The translations under genes and the position numbers were made by a program. A stretch of DNA of 42,331 nucleotides from JBQTIQ01 sp052387955 (GTDB lineage: Bacteria > Actinomycetota > Acidimicrobiia > Acidimicrobiales > JACDCH01): assembly GCA_052387955.1 (NCBI GenBank), contig JBQTIQ010000085.1, positions 1-42,331 on the forward strand, given 5' to 3'. The notes beneath the pieces were generated by a model. It did no database searches. It saw nothing but the letters and a program-made list of their open reading frames with translations, and was not told where the DNA came from. Positions 40,815-42,331 of this stretch are shown here, one piece after another (within the stretch, counting starts at the first letter, position 1; every line of letters starts with the position of its first letter).

Positions 40815-41896
40815 CCGCCTCCTCGCTCGACGAAGTTCTCGGTGAAGCTGGCATCGAAGAGGCCGTCGGTGGGCGCCTCCTGTTCGGTGAGGCCGGCGGA
40901 GACCAGGAACGGGTTGATGAGCCGGGCGGTGTAGCGCAGCGACGAGGTGTCGTCACCGTCGTCGAAGGCGGCCAACGCCTCCTCGGCGGAGAAGATCGTC
41001 GTGCCGTCGGCGAAGCTCTGGTACTCCTCGGGCGACAGGTCGGCGGCGGCGGCCAGGATGGCCAGCGATTCCTCCGGGTTGTCCTCGATGTAGTCGAGGG
41101 TCGCGTACCAGGCGTCCACCAGGGCCTGCACGTCGCCCGGGCGCTCCGCGATCAGCTCCGGGGTGACGACGATGTGGTCGGAGATGGTCCCCGGGAAGTC
41201 GGCGCTGCTGAACAGCACCTTCGAGCCCGGCCGCTCGAGGGCGGCGAGCGTGAACGGGGCGAACACCCCGACGCAGTCGAACTCCCCGGCGGCGAACCCG
41301 GCGGCGGCGGCGTCGGTGAGCACTCCCCGGAAGTCGATGTCGGACTCGCTGAGGCCGACCGAGTCGAGGCCCTGCAGCAGGAGGAAATGGTCGACGACTC
41401 CCTGCTCGGCGGCGATGGTCTTGCCCGCCAGCGCCTCGATGGAGGTGATCGACTGGTCGCAGATGACGGCGTCGTTGCCGGTGGAGTTGTCGTTGGTGAC
41501 GACGATGACCTGTTCGTCGCCCGCCGCCACCGCGAACATCGTGTCGTTGAGCGTCTGGGTGTTGCCGTCGAGCTGACCGCCGGCCATGGCATCGAGCGAG
41601 CCGAGGTAGTCGGCGAAGAACCGCAGCTCGACATCGAGGCCGTGCTCCTCGAAGATGCCGGCCTGATCGGCCACCGCCAAGGGGAACCATCCGGGCCAGG
41701 CCGAGTAGCCGAGCACCAGTTCCTCGCCGCTGAGCCCGGCGGCGCCGCTGCGGCTCGCGCTGGCGTCGCTCGTGCCGGCGGCCGACCCCGACGCGTCGCC
41801 TCCGGCAGGGCCGCTGGTCTCGTCATCGCCGCAGGCGGCGAGGACGACCATGAGGGCAGCGACGACAGCCAGCAGATGGTGGGCCCGGGTGCGCAT
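40811..41896 (-). CDS. ABC importer substrate-binding lipoprotein (NitT/TauT/SsuA type)
   Basis: 361 aa. The lipoprotein signal RTRAHHLLAVVAALMVVLAAC has its lipobox Cys at about 22, then a Gly/Ser/Ala-rich linker to about 55. The mature part has the family pattern: GYSAWPGWFPLAVADQAGIF, HGLDVELRFF, DYLGSLDAMAGGQLDGNTQT and later AALERPGSKVLFSSADFPG. The ligand could be a sulfonate, nitrate, bicarbonate or a pyrimidine; the sequence alone does not decide. The ATG at 41896 begins the three-gene cluster, which has no metabolic gene beside it to name the substrate. Confidence 0.92.
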   Translation of the reverse strand: MRTRAHHLLAVVAALMVVLAACGDDETSGPAGGDASGSAAGTSDASASRSGAAGLSGEELVLGYSAWPGWFPLAVADQAGIFEEHGLDVELRFFADYLGSLDAMAGGQLDGNTQTLNDTMFAVAAGDEQVIVVTNDNSTGNDAVICDQSITSIEALAGKTIAAEQGVVDHFLLLQGLDSVGLSESDIDFRGVLTDAAAAGFAAGEFDCVGVFAPFTLAALERPGSKVLFSSADFPGTISDHIVVTPELIAERPGDVQALVDAWYATLDYIEDNPEESLAILAAAADLSPEEYQSFADGTTIFSAEEALAAFDDGDDTSSLRYTARLINPFLVSAGLTEQEAPTDGLFDASFTENFVERGGG

Positions 41897-42017
41897 GGGG
41901 GTGACCGTTGCACGCCGCGGTTCCGGTCGAATGTCCATCGAAATTCGGTGACGTGAACAACTCCTGTCCACAATCTGACTTCAGGCGTAGGGATATGGTC
42001 GGCTGATGGCTGAGCCA

Positions 42018-42092
42018 CCGGCGTTCCCCGGCCACGCAGGCCGGACCGGACCGCGCCTGCGCTTGCGCTCCGGCGCTCGCACCGACAACGTG
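42018..42092 (+). repeat. Intergenic copy of repeat R2
   Basis: GCGTTCCCCGGCCACGCAGG, then CCGCGCCTGCGCTTGCGCTC and CGGCGCTCGCACC. It is closely related to the tandem in the permease gene and even shares the leading GCrTTCCCyGGCCACGCAGG block. Confidence 0.75.
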
Positions 42093-42101
42093 ATCGGCAC
42101 A

Positions 42102-42321
42102 TGACCGTTCATGCTCGGGGGCTGCGCCCCCGGACCCCATCCTCGCCCGGCTCGCTGGCGCTCGCACGGTCGACCGGTCACTGCCGGTGATCGCAAGCGA
42201 TGGTGCACCAGTGACCGTTCATGCTCGGGGGCTGCGCCCCCGGACCCCATCCTCGCCCGGCTCGCTGGCGCTCGCACGGTCGACCGGTCACTGCCGGTGA
42301 TCGCAAGCGATGGTGCACCAG
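42102..42321 (+). repeat. Perfect 110-bp tandem duplication of repeat R1
   Basis: Two adjacent identical units (42102-42211 and 42212-42321). Each contains TGACCGTTCATGCTCGGGGG, the hairpin GGGGGCTGCGCCCCC, CTCGCTGGCGCTCGCACG, GTCGACCGGTCACTGCCGG, the small palindrome ATCGCAAGCGAT and a closing ATGGTGCACCAGTGA. A third start (TGACC) follows and then diverges. Identical copies mean a recent duplication. Confidence 0.92.
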
Positions 42322-42331
42322 TGACCACGGC

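Larger units (their letters stand above)
41897..42331. other. Gene-free right edge: upstream region of the ABC operon and repeats
   Basis: About 435 nt without a credible gene. The first ~110 nt (to about 42005) are less GC-rich and should hold the ABC promoter on the minus strand; no clear -35/-10 pair stands out. The rest is repeat DNA: one R2 copy and two tandem R1 units. Confidence 0.6.

Noticed and set aside
42102..42321. CRISPR array at the right edge
   Set aside because: The units are contiguous 110-bp copies with no spacers, and no cas gene is present.
41981..42328. Apparent small proteins encoded by the right-edge repeats
   Set aside because: They are low-complexity translations of R1/R2 with the same RAPASRARMGSGG-type strings in each copy and no promoter or ribosome site.

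Overview
The window is a very GC-rich chromosomal segment from an actinobacterium (Actinomycetota). Four things point there. It encodes two mini ribosomal proteins typical of that phylum (bS22-like at 24823 and bL37-like at 33913). It has a DUF222-HNH (13E12-type) gene and a maleylpyruvate-isomerase/mycothiol-fold protein. Many genes have a TANNNT -10 box only 6-10 nt before the start codon, as expected for leaderless transcripts. An uncultured Acidimicrobiia-like lineage would fit, but this placement is inference.

Layout, read along the mainly minus-strand core from high to low coordinates: ychF - DUF192 - rsmI - unknown 177-aa protein - rmuC - metG - tatD - rsmA (32.7-25.0 kb); gltD, tRNA-Gln(UUG), a short glmU, prs, rplY/ctc and pth (24.7-18.0 kb); a methyltransferase; mfd - SurA-like lipoprotein - yabN/mazG - GT-C membrane protein (13.2-6.0 kb); then eno - ftsB/divIC - a trypsin/PDZ protease (3.4-0.1 kb). 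This order closely recalls the rsmI-metS-yabD-ksgA...gcaD-prs-ctc-spoVC-mfd-yabN-divIC segment of Bacillus subtilis. It looks like an old housekeeping segment (translation, nucleotide and cell-wall precursors, transcription-coupled repair, division) opened in places by accessory genes.

Plus-strand genes between these blocks are an unrecognised 829-aa protein divergent from eno, an M16-like peptidase and a nitrobindin-like protein after mfd, a frameshifted DUF222-HNH gene, a second membrane trypsin-like protease, bS22, a PHP-domain protein, bL37, an S9 prolyl oligopeptidase and a secreted cell-wall-binding-repeat-2 protein. The right end carries a mycothiol-fold protein and a translationally coupled NitT/TauT/SsuABC-type ABC importer.

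The least explained material is non-coding. There are two ~162-bp inverted-repeat elements with a shared internal core but different ends (17058-17219 and 18571-18732); the first is flanked by TA. There is a dispersed GGGGCTGCGCCCC-hairpin repeat family, including a perfect 110-bp tandem duplication at the right edge. A second repeat forms a 57-bp in-frame tandem in the 5' end of the permease gene. Several genes (tatD, ftsB, pth, permease) have N-terminal regions or start zones made of this repeat DNA. No rRNA operon, CRISPR array, prophage or recognisable defence system was seen.
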